Assembly: GCA_012932865.1 (NCBI GenBank)
Contig: SAXG01000013.1
Location: forward strand, 992,001 to 1,056,000
Source: Amylostereum areolatum
Lineage: Eukaryota; Basidiomycota; Agaricomycetes; Russulales; Stereaceae
Direction: 5' to 3'
DNA length: 64,000 bases
Shown one piece after another: positions 24,537 to 35,624 of the stretch. Position 1 is the first letter of the stretch. Every line of letters starts with the position of its first letter. The notes under the pieces were generated by a model. It searched no databases. It had not been told where the DNA came from and saw nothing but the letters and a program-made list of their open reading frames with translations. Made by a program: the position numbers and the translations under genes.

Positions 24537-25410
24537 GTTTTCATTCATAATGGCGCAGGGAAGCTGACCTTATTCACCCTCAATACAGACAGATTACGAG
24601 GAAGGAATTCGATATGTAGACACATGGACTGTTAGTAGTTACTATACACTGACCCATCATGTGATTCACTAAAGGTCCAGTTTGCGAATAAACCTCACTG
24701 TCTTCACGAGCGACCGCTCGTTGAATTCCTGAGACACATCCAAGCCACGTCGGCCCCACTGCAAAAATAGCACCATATGGTACGCGCCACCTCACCACAC
24801 TCCACTTACCAGATGGCACCGTCGGCGGTCGGTCAGTCGACGGACACGTTTCAAGCGCTGTTGAGATTATGCATCTGCCTTACTGGGTGATCTTCCACGT
24901 TCACGAGGAGGAGGGATGCACAATAGATATTACTTATGGTTGAAAGACGAAGTGCGCGCGTCGAGAGTTAAAGATTAAGTAAATGCACGGCGCCGCTGAC
25001 AAAACAAAGAACACGTGATCTCAAACGGCAAGACGGCCCGGGGACGATCTTCACATTTCTGACGCCCCGACAAGACCTGGTTCTTCGAGACCAGGAATTA
25101 GCCTACGTTGAAAGACGTTGAACCGGTCGGTGGACGCCGCGCCGATGATCGGGACCCAGGTGGTGCGTGCGAAGTAGGATGGGGACCAGGTTGCTGTGGT
25201 GGGGGTTAAGCGGGAAGAAGAGAGACATGTGGCGAAGGTGTACGGTCTGTTTGGAAGGTCGGGGAGGAGAAATTGGTTATGGACGCGTGCGAAGGGTACC
25301 GTCAACAGACAACTCGGAGGACAGGCTACTAGTAGCCTATACGCATTGAAGACTACTTTCATGTCCAGCACTGTTCCACCGCGGCGAGCTGGGGAGTTAT
25401 CCTTCAAGTG
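24537..25410. other. Unique flank, no supported gene
   Basis: No motif-bearing ORF, RNA gene or repeat recognised between the solo LTR and Gyp2-B. A minus-strand open frame at 25051-25419 runs into the LTR and looks spurious. Confidence 0.4.
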
Positions 25411-25868
25411 TGTCAGCAACGACTAGTGCGACAGCACCAAGTTACGACACAGCTGACTAGAAGATGAGGACGACGGAGGGGAGCCGATCAGACACGGCGA
25501 CAGACAAGGGAAAGCAAGCAAAGTCGGTAGAATTGACTAGCTCGAGATAGGGACCATGTACAGCGAGAGGGAGCCTTATATACATGAGAGGAGAGAGACT
25601 TAGGTAAGCAACCAATACACGGCGATCAGTAAGCAGACCAAGTATAAGTAAGCAGTCGTATGTAAAAGAGCACAGCATGAGTCAGTATTGTACAGCATGA
25701 GTCAGGGGAAAGGAGTCAGACCCGGGCCGAGATGAGTCACGTGGGTCCGGGCGGGATATAGATGAACCGGGTCCGGGCCGAAGTGGAGCCGGGCCGGTGA
25801 TAAGCCAATAAGTCCTAAAGCGTGTAACCAATGTAAAGTAAAAAGAAAATTATAGACCGTTCATGACA
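25411..25868 (-). repeat. Gyp2 LTR (3' LTR of Gyp2-B)
   Basis: 458 bp with TGTCA/TGACA ends; close to the 3' LTR of Gyp2-A. Confidence 0.95.
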
Positions 25869-27421
25869 TCACCCCTTCTTTAGATTTGACGTCCTCGTCG
25901 CAATCAGATCCAGTTTCTTCCTCCGACAGGAGTTCCCAACGATTAAGGCGTGCAGGTTTCGGGGCACCCGGATGTTCACGGTGGAAGTCGTCAATGCGTT
26001 TCTTGGCATTCTGGAGATTGGTGAGAGGCTCCCAAGTGTTGTCATTGTCTGGGTAGCCTTTCCATTTGACCAGGTACTTGAAGCCGCGACCAACCTTCTT
26101 GGAGTCTATAATTTTTTCGACCTCATAGACTTCCTCTCCTTGGACTAACTCTGGGGGTGGAGGTGCAGGTGCTTTCTGATTGTCAAAGGCGGGACCGTTG
26201 TGTGGGGATAGGAGGGACTCGTTGAAGACCGGATGTTTTCGTGACCAGGATGCAGGGAGGCGAAGCTTGTAAGCCGATGCTCCGACTTTTTCCAGGATTT
26301 CGAAAGGACCAAAGCGCTTGTCATCTAGCTTTTGCATAGGACGTGCCGTTTTGATTACGGTTTGGCCATCTCTGGTCTTGGCTTCCAGCCAGACGAAGTC
26401 GCCGATTTTGTAATCTATTGGTTCGTCCTTCTTGCGATCGTAAAAGCGCTTTTGATCGTCCTGTGCGGCTTTTAGCGCAGAGCGGGCTTCCTCATAGATG
26501 TCTCGCATGCGTTGTGCAAACTCGTTCGCCGATGGGTTGTCTGTCTCGCGTCGAGGGTTTGTCCCCAGGTAGAGTTCCCGACCATAGTTGGCAAAGTTGG
26601 GAGACATCCCAATCGAACTATGGACCATGTTGTTGAGCGCAGTCATGGCAAGTGGGAGGTAACGTGTCCAATTGTCCTGTCGTTGATTGACGAAGATGCG
26701 AAGGTAGTTTTCCATGGTCATGTTGGAGCGTTCGGTCTGTCCGTCCGTCTGAGGGTGATACGCCGTGGACGGGTTCCCTTCAATGCCTAACAGTTGGAAC
26801 AATGCCGTGGTGAATTTGGAGACAAACACGCTGCCACGGTCGCTGACGATCTTTCTAGGAATTCCATGATGGGGGACCACCTCGCGTAGGTACTCGAAGG
26901 CGAGTTCGTCCTCCGTTAGGTCTTTGGTCGTGGCCCAGAATACAACCTGCTTGGTACCCATGCAGTTCACATTGCAGATGGCGTCTTTTCCATCCGAGAC
27001 TGGGAGCGGCATGACAAAGTCGATGGATACATGCTCCCAAGGTGCTTGTGGCGGGTCATGTGGGTGGAGTGGAGCGGCAATGCGATCATGTCTAATCTTG
27101 GTACGTTGGCAGGTCTCACATCCTTCAACATATTTCCGGACATCGTCTCTAATGGCAGGCCACCAGTAGTTGCGCGTGATGAGCTCGTGGGTCTTGTATC
27201 GTCCTGGATGACCAACAAGCGGGCCGTCATGATGAGCTTGGATGATGTCTGCACGGAGTCCTTTGTCTCTAGGGACATAGAGTCTGTGTTGCCAGGTGAC
27301 CATTCCGTCTGCGTGTTCCAGCCATCCCTTCACTTTGAGTGCTAAGGCGCGTTCTACTGCATGGTCTCGGAGTAAGGTAGCCTCCTGAATCCGCTCAATG
27401 AAGACATTGTCAGGTCCATTG
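25861..27421 (-). pseudogene. Gyp2-B Pol fragment: integrase and chromodomain
   Basis: Open from the junction at 27421 to the stop at 25861. Holds the end of RNase H, the integrase zinc motif (GHPGRYKTHE...CETCQRTK), the catalytic core (SIDFVMPLP, SDRGSVFVS, TAYHPQTDGQTERSN) and the chromodomain YEVEKIIDSKKVGRGFKYLV. No internal stops, but there is no start, RT or Gag. Confidence 0.9.
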
Positions 27422-27841
27422 TGTCACGGATCGCTCCATTTCTCTCTTCGTTTGCAGACCTCGTACACGCGACGTGTCACGGCACATGACTTTCCCTTGC
27501 ATCACATGCTTCAATGACGTCATTGCCCGGACTTCCGAGCGGGGTTCCGCATCCTTATCTATGACATCACTGCTCCGGACCTTCGTCCTCCGCCCCATGA
27601 CTCCTTTCCTATTGTTCCCCCCGCTCGCACCACTATCGCATCGCATCGCACCATCGTTCCCACTTGTATATAAGGACAGTGTTTCTCTTCCCTTTTCCCT
27701 AGACTGTCCATCTCGTCATACGGTACTGTAGCGCACGTTGCACTACCCTAGACCCCGGCACTCTCGAATCTATTTTCTTCTCGCTCCTCCCATCGTCGCG
27801 ACTTAGGCGGTTCATCGGTCTCATAAACTGTGTTTCTGACA
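27422..27841 (+). repeat. Gyp1 LTR (5' LTR of Gyp1-B)
   Basis: 420 bp; TATATAA at 27667-27673; predicted transcript start region TAGACTGTCCA at 27700-27710. Confidence 0.95.
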
Positions 27842-28458
27842 CCTGGACAGTCTACCCCTACGCCTACCTCGCACCCCTCTCTCCATCTACCTCTGCCGTC
27901 TCTACGACGTTAAAAACTCCCACCACGGACCTCCCGAACGCACCGGTCTTCCTCCCGTTCAACGGAAAGCCGATCACCCCCCGCGACGACGCACCACTCC
28001 CCTACCCTTGGTCCGACGCCGTCACCGTCAACTGCCTCGTCCCCGTACAGAACCTCTGCAAGAAAGATCCCTGGACCGCGCACGGCCTCAACTTCCGCAT
28101 CTTCGAGTGGAGGTGGCACAAGGATCATGGTACTGTCGTCCTCGCCCTATACGTCCGGATCACTACGTGCATCAACGTAGATCTCGAACGCCTTGAATTC
28201 ACCCTCCACGCCCCCACCTACCACACATACCTCATCCAAGACGCCCCCAACCCGATCCTCCAAACCAGTTTCACCTCCGTCTCCCAGTTTAACCGTCGGA
28301 CCCCCGAATCCACCCCGCCACCAGTCCTCCGTCCCACCATCAAGGGTAAGACCCTTCGTCGCCGCCACCACGAACATAAGATCCGCCAGGCAGTAAAAGC
28401 CGGCTACCTCACCAAGAAACTCCTCGGCCGTCGCCCCATCGCAGCGGACTTCTTCTAG
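27842..28458 (+). other. Gyp1-B leader ORF part 1, no start codon, in frame with gag
   Basis: Open in the gag frame to TAG at 28456-28458. It contains KDPWTAHGLNFRIFEWRWHK and ends in a basic segment (KTLRRRHHEHKIRQAVKAGY) and AADFF. It has no in-frame ATG. Changes from Gyp1-D are mostly at third positions. Function unknown. Confidence 0.65.
27844..27854 (+). promoter_or_regulatory. Self-priming primer-binding site of Gyp1-B
   Basis: TGGACAGTCTA, 2 nt after the LTR, is the perfect reverse complement of TAGACTGTCCA at 27700-27710, 33 nt downstream of the TATA box. This matches the Tf1/sushi arrangement, where the mRNA 5' end folds back and primes minus-strand synthesis instead of a tRNA. Confidence 0.75.
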
Positions 28459-29049
28459 ACCATCATCACGTCCTCCACAGCCCCTCGTCCCCCCACCCCG
28501 AACCTTCCCCCAGGCGTCTTTCGAGACTACTGTCCTGAAGAGTACTATATCCTCACCTCGCAGCAGACTAAAGAATCCGTACGTTGGCTGCACAACGAAC
28601 CAAACCGGCAACGTCGAGACTGGTACTTCGACGACCGCGACGAACAACCCTACGTCGAAGAATCGGATTTTGCCACCGCTGCGGACGTTCTACAGCGCTT
28701 CCTGAACCCCCCTCCGACCAACTCGCCCCCACCCCGTCGACGTACTGTAATCGAAGTCCCAGAAGGGATCAACCACAACGACACAACTGGGAAGTGGTAC
28801 GCCTATAGACGGAACAAGAATGGAACCCCAGGACGATCAGTAGTTGAGTGGCAGCCCACTTCGTTCAGTCCCGTCCAAGATCACTGGTCGTGGCATCATA
28901 ACCAGAAATTCCTCACCCCCGCCGACTTCCTTGTCGCAAAACAAGTTGAGGACGAAGTTGAAGAAGCAGAAGAACGCCGACGAGAAACCCTACGCCGCCT
29001 TGATCAAGAACTCGCCCAATCCCTCACCGTCCCCCTCCCCTTCGACAAG
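28459..29049 (+). other. Gyp1-B leader ORF part 2, in-frame extension before gag AUG
   Basis: 197 open codons between the TAG and the gag ATG, same frame, no in-frame ATG. Contains VFRDYCPEEYYILTSQQTKE, a proline-rich spacer and an acidic/basic helix (VEEAEERRRETLRRLDQEL). One out-of-frame ATG here is absent from Gyp1-D. Confidence 0.65.
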
Positions 29050-30075
29050 ATGTCCGACGCCGAATCCAAACCTGCCGTCTCCAAGCGGGAGATCGGCCCC
29101 AAGCCAAAACCATTCAAAGGCGATAGACGCGACACCCTCCGGTTCTCCCTCGAGCTCCGCATGTTCCTGCGCGTTAACAAGGATGTTTATGCCACAGATG
29201 ACGCCAAGATGATGCTCCTCCTCAGCCTGATGGAGGACGACACGGCGAAAGCCTGGGCCACGCATCGCCGCATGGAACTCTTCGCCGACGAAGACGAGAA
29301 GGAAGACACCGACACCCTCGACCCCACGCCCCCAACACTCCACTATAGCTCCTACAAAGAGCTCTTCGAGAGGTTTGGCAAAGACTTCGTGCCCGTCGAT
29401 CCGAAGATAGAGGCTCAGCGTAAGATCAACGAGCTCGCAATGACCACCCGGGGCGTCACTGACTTTATCACCGAGTTTGAGATGCTGGCAACCATGTCGG
29501 CGTACGACGATGAGGCGCTAATCCACTTCTTCAAGAAGGGACTTCAGCGTGACCTCGGCAAGCAGGTGGCCCGGTCGTACCCGTTCCCCACCAAGCTCGC
29601 GGAGTGGAAGGAGCGCGCCCGCCGCATCAACCACCAGTGGCTCGAAGAGAACCCGGAGAGGAAGAGCAGTCAGTCCAAGGGGGCTGTCGCGCTCACCTCG
29701 AACGGTTCGACCAACGACTCCTCGTCGCGCCGAGTCGGCGCCTTCACCAACACCTCGACCCGCCCTGCAAAGCTGACGGACGACGAGCGCGCAAAGATGA
29801 TGCGCGAAGGCAAGTGCTTCATGTGTCGACAAGCCGGTCACGTCTCTCGCGACTGCCCCAACCGCGACTCGAGCGCGCGATGGGTGGGCGCAGTAGAGAC
29901 TGGGTCCAAGGCCCCTCCCCTGCCGAGGAACACGGCTCCGTCCACTGCGAAAGCAGCTCCCGACCCATCCAAAACCATCGCGGCGATCACTCGCCAGCTG
30001 AAGGATCTGGACGCGGAAGGCAAGGAGCAGGCAGTAGCGCTGTTGAAGGACATCCTGGAATCGCAGGATTTTTGA
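29050..30075 (+). CDS. Gyp1-B Gag
   Basis: 341 aa, starting MSDAESKPAVSKREIGPKP. Capsid-like helices (FSLELRMFLRVNKDVYATDD, KELFERFGKDFVPVD, DFITEFEMLATM), a Ser/Arg-rich linker and one CCHC knuckle CFMCRQAGHVSRDC near residue 265. Intact; ends CAG GAT TTT TGA at the frameshift site. Confidence 0.92.
   Translation: MSDAESKPAVSKREIGPKPKPFKGDRRDTLRFSLELRMFLRVNKDVYATDDAKMMLLLSLMEDDTAKAWATHRRMELFADEDEKEDTDTLDPTPPTLHYSSYKELFERFGKDFVPVDPKIEAQRKINELAMTTRGVTDFITEFEMLATMSAYDDEALIHFFKKGLQRDLGKQVARSYPFPTKLAEWKERARRINHQWLEENPERKSSQSKGAVALTSNGSTNDSSSRRVGAFTNTSTRPAKLTDDERAKMMREGKCFMCRQAGHVSRDCPNRDSSARWVGAVETGSKAPPLPRNTAPSTAKAAPDPSKTIAAITRQLKDLDAEGKEQAVALLKDILESQDF
30066..30072 (+). promoter_or_regulatory. 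Candidate -1 ribosomal frameshift site, Gyp1 gag-pol
   Basis: GGATTTT in the gag frame as G GAT TTT, abutting TGA; the -1 frame reads GGA TTT TTG AAA and continues into pol. GGAUUUU is a known functional heptamer in some plant RNA viruses (dianthoviruses). A hairpin with CCAG/CTGG can form about 10 nt downstream. The same site is at 63615-63621 in Gyp1-D. Confidence 0.65.
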
Positions 30076-33000
30076 AACGCCCCCCAGTCGCGTCGTCTGG
30101 TGGAGGCAAAGGACTTTTGGTATCATCGTCGAATCGTTTCGCTGTATTATCATCCATGCATACCTGTGAGCAATCGTATCCCCCGTGTTTGTATCTGTCT
30201 ACTGTCACCAAGAACAGGCAAACACCATCGATCACGCTCAAAGTCAAGCTGATCGGACGAGTTACCAAAAGAGAAATCGACGCAGACGCGCTGCTTGATA
30301 GCGGCGCAGAAGGAATTATCCTGAACCGAAGCTTCGTCGAACGCAAGAAGCTCACCACAAGAAAACTAGAAAACCCGTTCCCCGTGCGTAATGTGGATGG
30401 CACCGAGAACGTCATGGGCTGGGTACGCGACACAACGACCCAGCGGATCCGGATATACTCGCAAGATTCAAAGGCGTACCATGAGGAAGAAGCTGAGTTC
30501 TTCATCACCGACATTGGTGATCATGACATGATCCTTGGAACAGACTGGCTCGACGAGCACAATCCCACCATAGACTGGCAACGAGACCGTGTTGACATGC
30601 TCCGCTGCCCTCCCTCGTGCACTCTGTCCAAACCTCCTGTGACGAACCTCGCAACCAAGCCACGGAAGCCATCATCGGTCCAATCACAGCGTAAGGTTGA
30701 AGCAGGTAAAACCCCGAGGACACCTCTCGTCGTGGACGATCCCTTCCCAGAGCCGACATATGTGTCCTGGACCCCAGTCCCCACTTATGTTATTCCTGCA
30801 CGCAGAGTCAAAGGTGTTCGCGTCCGCACGGTCCATCGCTCCCCTCTACCCGCACGACTCTTCACTGAAGACGACGACGAGTGGCCCATGGTATTCCGAG
30901 ACTGGGAGATCAATGGACTACGCCACGCCGGAATCCTCCCTGAAACCGACGGTCCTAATCCAGATGCAATACCCATCCGCGCGGGCTTTACAAAAGCGCA
31001 GGAGCTTGCAGAGCATTCAAAAGAGAACGCACGCCCGCAAACCTTTGAAGACTTAGTCCCCCCGCCGTACCGCGACTTTGCGCCTGTATTCGACAAGAAA
31101 ACCTCCGAGCGACTTCCTGACCGACGACCATGGGACCATGCTATCGACATGAAAGACGGCTTTGAACCCAAACCGTGCAAGATCTACCCCCTCTCACCTT
31201 CCGAGCAGATCGAACTCGACACCTTCCTCGATGACCACCTGAAGAAGGGCTATATCCGCCCATCGAAGTCACCTCAGGCGAGTCCGTTCTTCTTTGTGAA
31301 GAAAAAGGATGGAAAGCTGCGTCCCGTACAGGACTATCGAGAATTAAACAAGGGCACTGTCAAGAATGAATACCCATTGCCACTGATCTCTGAAATTGTC
31401 GACCGCCTCAAAGGTGCAAAGATCTTCTCCAAGATGGATGTTCGCTGGGGCTACAACAATGTCCGCATCAAGGAAGGCGACGAGTGGAAGGCTGCGTTCA
31501 AGACGAATCGCGGTCTCTTCGAACCTACGGTGATGTTTTTTGGGCTTATGAACTCCCCTGCAACATTTCAGGCAATGATGAATGAACTGTTCAAGGATCT
31601 CATCGACTCGGGCAAGGTCATCATCTATATGGACGACATCTTGGTGTTCACTCGCACCATGGACGAACACCGTGCCATAGTGCGGCAGGTTCTGCAGCGT
31701 TTGCAAGACAACGACCTCTTCCTCAAACCGGAGAAATGCGTCTTTGAGCAAGACTCTGTCGAATACCTCGGACTCATCATCTCGCACGACAAGATCGCTA
31801 TGGACCCCGTCAAGGTAGCAGGTATTCAGGACTGGCCGACACCACGAACGGTCAAAGATGTGCAATCCTTCCTCGGCTTTGGCAACTTCTACCGACGTTT
31901 CATCAAGGACTTCTCCAAGGTTGCACGGCCCCTATTTGATCTGACAAAGAAGGACTGCACATGGGACTGGTCGACGGACTGCCAAACTGCGTTTGACGCA
32001 CTGAAAGCTGCGTTTACTTCTTCCCCCGTCTTGGTCATGCCTGACCCAAAGAAGCCTTACCTCGTTGAAGTCGATGCCTCGGACTTTGCTACTGGAGGTA
32101 TACTCTCGCAGAAAGGCGACGACGGTCACTGGCATCCAGTGGCGTATCTGTCCAAGGCCCTATCGGAACCGGAACGGAACTACGACATCTACGACAAGGA
32201 GCTGCTTGCGATCATCCGTGCGCTTGAAGCCTGGCGCCACTACCTCGAAGGCGCCCCCGACACCGTCAAAATCTGGACAGATCACAAGAACCTGGAGCAC
32301 TTCAAGACGGCACAGAAGCTGAGCCGCCGACAGGCACGTTGGGCTCTATTCCTCACTCGATTTGACTTCTCGCTCGTTCATAAACCAGGAATTTCCCACC
32401 GCCCGGATCCAATGTCTCGACGACCCGATCACAAGGATGGTGTTGAAAACGACAACAAGGAGCGCGTCTTGCTTGACCCCAAGTACTTCCAAGTACGCGC
32501 AACAAGGCCAGGAGCAGTAACCTCCCTCGGTGATGTCGAACTCCGACGACGTATCCGCGACTGCAAAACCAAGGACATCGAGGTCGTTCAAGCCCTGGAC
32601 GCCATCTTATGAAACGGACCACGTACACTCGTCAAGAACCTTCAAGAGTGGAACTACGAAGAAGGCCTGGTCCTGTTTAGAGGAAAGGTATATGTCCCTG
32701 CGGATGACGAGTTGCGACGCGACATTGTCAAAATGTACCATGAATCGCCCCTGGCTGGACACCCCGGTCGCTTCAAGACTTACGAGCTTGTGAGTCGTGA
32801 ATATTGGTGGCCTGGCATGTCTGTCTTTGTCCGCGACTTTGTAGCAGGATGCGCAACCTGCCAGTCGATGAAGACACAGAGCAGCCGACCCCACGTCGAC
32901 ATGATCCCAAACGAAGTACCCGATCGACCATTTGGCGTCATCTCCACCGACTTCATCGTCGAACTCCCTGACTGCGAAGGCTATAACACCGTCAACGTCG

Positions 33001-34163
33001 TGGTCGATTGCCTCACCAAGATGGTGGTTACCACCCCATGTACAACGAAGATCACCAGCGATGGCACGGCCGACATTCTCTTCGATAAGGTATACCGACA
33101 CTACGGCTTAGCAGACAAGATCATCTCGGATCGTGGACCCCAATTTGCTGGACAGGTGATGCGTACGCTCAACGAGAAGCTCGGGATCAAGTCCGCCCTC
33201 AGCACAGCGTATCACCCACAGACAGACGGCCAAACTGAACGCGAGAACCAGAACCTCGAGCAGTTTCTGCGAGTATTCTGCAACTACCGTCAAGACGACT
33301 GGGTGAAGTGGTTGCCCTTCTTCGAGTTTTCTCACAACTCTCGCACCCATGCAGCTACTGGAAAGGCTCCCTTTGAAGTCCTCTACGGCTTCCTCCCCAA
33401 GATGTACCCATCCGTAAACCCGTCCTCAAAGGTCCCTGCAGTTGAAGAACACCTCCGTCAACTTGAAGAAGTCCGACAAGAGATCAAAGCCAGCCTTGCC
33501 CTCGCATCGGACTTAATGAAGCACTACAATGGTGACACGATCAGCAACTCGACACTGTTCGCCATTGGAGACAAGGTCTGGCTCGAAGGCAAAAACCTGA
33601 AGATGACAAGGCCGAAAGCTAAGCTTGCTGCCAAACAATTTGGACCCTTCGAGATCGTTGACGTCATTAGCCCAGTGAACTACCGCCTGAAGCTGCCAAA
33701 GACGTGGAGAATCCACCCAGTCTTCCATGCTTCGCTGCTCACCGCGTACAAGGAGACAACGGCACATGGTCCAAACTATGAACAACCGCCGCCTGACCTC
33801 GTTGATGACGAAGAAGAATATGACGTTGAAGACATCATCGACTCGAAGCCGACCCGCAACAAGAAAGGCATACAATACCTCGTCAAGTGGGCAGGCTATC
33901 CTGACTCCGAGAATACCTGGCTCCCTCGCTCCTCGCTCTCAAAGGTCACCGACATGATCGACGCCTTCCACAAACGCCATCCAAATGCGCCCCGCCCTGT
34001 GCGTTCCCTCGGCATCTCCTTTGACGATTTCCTCGCATCTACCCTTGCAGATGACATCGCGCTCCAGGCGAAAGCGCGTCTTAAAGGGGGGGTAATGTCA
34101 CGGATCGCTCCATTTCTCTCTTCGTTTGCAGACCTCGTACACGCGACGTGTCACGGCACATGA
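30066..34163 (+). pseudogene. Gyp1-B Pol, single nonsense codon
   Basis: Protease ADALLDSGAEGIILN, RT (KMDVRWGYNN, IYMDDILVF, FYRRFIKDF), RNase H (VDASDFATGGILSQ), integrase and chromodomain (YDVEDIIDSKPTRNKKGIQY) in order. The frame is open except for TGA at 32610-32612, between RNase H and integrase, where Gyp1-A has CGA. This is a C-to-T change at a CpG. The stop codon at the C-terminus lies 68 nt inside the 3' LTR. All catalytic residues I checked are present, so this copy is one substitution from a complete pol frame. Confidence 0.92.
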
Positions 34164-34518
34164 CTTTCCTTCGCATCACATGCTTCAATGATGTCATTGC
34201 CCGGACTTCCGAGCGGGGTTCCGCATCCTTATCTATGACATCACTGCTCCGGACCTTCATCCTCCGCCCCATGACTCCTTTCCTATTGTTCCCCCCGCTC
34301 GCACCACTATTGCATCGCATCGCACCATCGTTCCCACTTGTATATAAGGACAGTGTTTCTCTTCCCTTTTCCCTAGACTGTCCATCTCGTCATACGGTAC
34401 TGTAGCGCACGTTGCACTACCCTAGGCCTGACACTCTCAAATCCATCTGTTCTCTCTTGCTCCTCCCATCGTCGCGACTTAGGCGGTTCCATCGGTCTCA
34501 TAAACTGTGTTTCTGACA
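34096..34518 (+). repeat. Gyp1 LTR (3' LTR of Gyp1-B)
   Basis: 423 bp, TGTCA...TGACA. The last 80 bp differ more from the 5' LTR than the rest does. Confidence 0.95.
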
Positions 34519-34642
34519 CCTTTGACGCCCACCTTTTATTCACCAACCATGTATCGCCTGCTTATATTTATTTGATATAACAGTCGATCAGCATTTCCTG
34601 GCACATCTCTCGCCAAAAGGCACGAAAATGAAGTCAACGCAC

Positions 34643-35567
34643 GCTCAACCACGTCCCCCGTGAACAAAGCAAACCGCGCTCCTCTCCCAACCCTCCCCAC
34701 AGCCCCGAGCATGCTCGACGCGAGATCAACAGGGCTATCGCATGCTGCGGCACCGAAGGGTCCCACGGGCTGCACAATGAGGCCGACGTGGTCCGCGAAG
34801 TTGTGGCAGCAGATGGGCTTGGTGCAGTTCGCGTCGGATCCAACCTGTACCCCAAGCGGTCATGTCAGAACTCGACTTTAACGACTGAGAGTCAGACGGT
34901 GGAAATAGCCCGTGGGAATGGGGATAGAGAAAGGCATACCGTGTACTCCCTATCAATGTGCACGTCCGAGAAATGCACGGCTTGGAACGGTGTTCGCCCT
35001 TTAGATGCGAATCAAGTGACGTTGGCACTGGACACGGGGACGGGGACGGTGAAGGGCGTCACCGGCGGTTGCTGATTTGAAGAATCAACTCTGGATTAGT
35101 ATGTTGACGGACGCGGGAAGTAAGTTGCATACCTGACACAGCCCAAACGTTGCCTCGCAGAACTTGGTCGCCGTCGTCCCGCCCGCATCGAGTGCGCGCA
35201 GCGCGTGCACGACGAGCGGACCCGATCTTTCAAGCTTGCCCGCGCACACGTCGTCGTCCGCCGCCTGACGTTCATAGCCTCAGTCACGTTTAGTGTCGGG
35301 TCGAGATGTAAACATTGTACACACGCCGATCAGCTGACAGACGGTTGTGAGGGCGGATACGAGCGTCACGTCGCCGAGACGGGCGGCGATTTGGAGGGGC
35401 GGGAGGAGGGTGGCGTGGCAGGCTGTACAGTCTGTGGAAGATTCGAGTGCGGTGAGGATGGTCATGATGAGGGAGGCATTCGAGGGGTTGCTGGCGCGTG
35501 CGGTGAGAGTGTGAGTAAGGAGTGAGAGTGTTAAGAGGGCCCGGCGAGGGATGGAGAAGAGGGTCAT
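34643..35567 (-). pseudogene. Acid sphingomyelinase, 5' part only, cut by Gyp1-B
   Basis: Secreted phosphodiesterase that cleaves sphingomyelin-type lipids. Exons on the minus strand: 35567-35325, 35264-35133, 35071-34940, 34844-34643. Signal peptide MTLFSIPRRALLTLSLLTHT; saposin-B domain with its cysteines (DCTACHATLLP, TTVCQLIG, DVCAGK, KFCEATFGLC); then the metallophosphatase start HFSDVHIDREYT and the metal-binding block FTGDVVE. The bulk of the catalytic domain is missing because the gene ends near the Gyp1-B LTR at 34518. An in-frame TGA at 35012-35014 also interrupts the saposin-catalytic linker. ATATAAA on the minus strand near 35615-35622 may be the TATA box. Family call is strong; loss of function is inferred. 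Confidence 0.85.
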
Positions 35568-35624
35568 GGTGAACCTTGAACGCCTATGCACTGAGGAGTG
35601 TGGAGGATGAGCTCGAGGTTTATA

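Larger units (their letters stand above)
25411..27421 (-). mobile_element. Gyp2-B: 3' fragment of a Gyp2 element
   Basis: Contains the 3' LTR (25411-25868) and the 3' third of pol, then stops inside pol at 27421, where the Gyp1-B 5' LTR begins. The 5' two thirds of the element do not resume after Gyp1-B, so more than a simple insertion happened. Left flank aagtg. Confidence 0.93.
27422..34518 (+). mobile_element. Gyp1-B: full-length Ty3/gypsy chromovirus, one nonsense mutation
   Basis: 5' LTR, primer-binding site, AUG-poor leader, gag, pol, polypurine tract (AAAGGGGGGGTAA) and 3' LTR. Flanks differ (cattg left, ccttt right). The left neighbour is Gyp2-B pol and the right neighbour an acid sphingomyelinase gene. 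The two LTRs also differ in the segment before the end (GGCCTGACACTCTCAAATCC in the 3' LTR against GACCCCGGCACTCTCGAATC in the 5'). The element may therefore be a composite of two insertions. Confidence 0.92.

Noticed and set aside
27842..27860. tRNA primer-binding site after the LTR (TGG start)
   Set aside because: I cannot match it to a tRNA 3' end, while it is perfectly complementary to the element's own predicted RNA 5' end; self-priming is the better reading.
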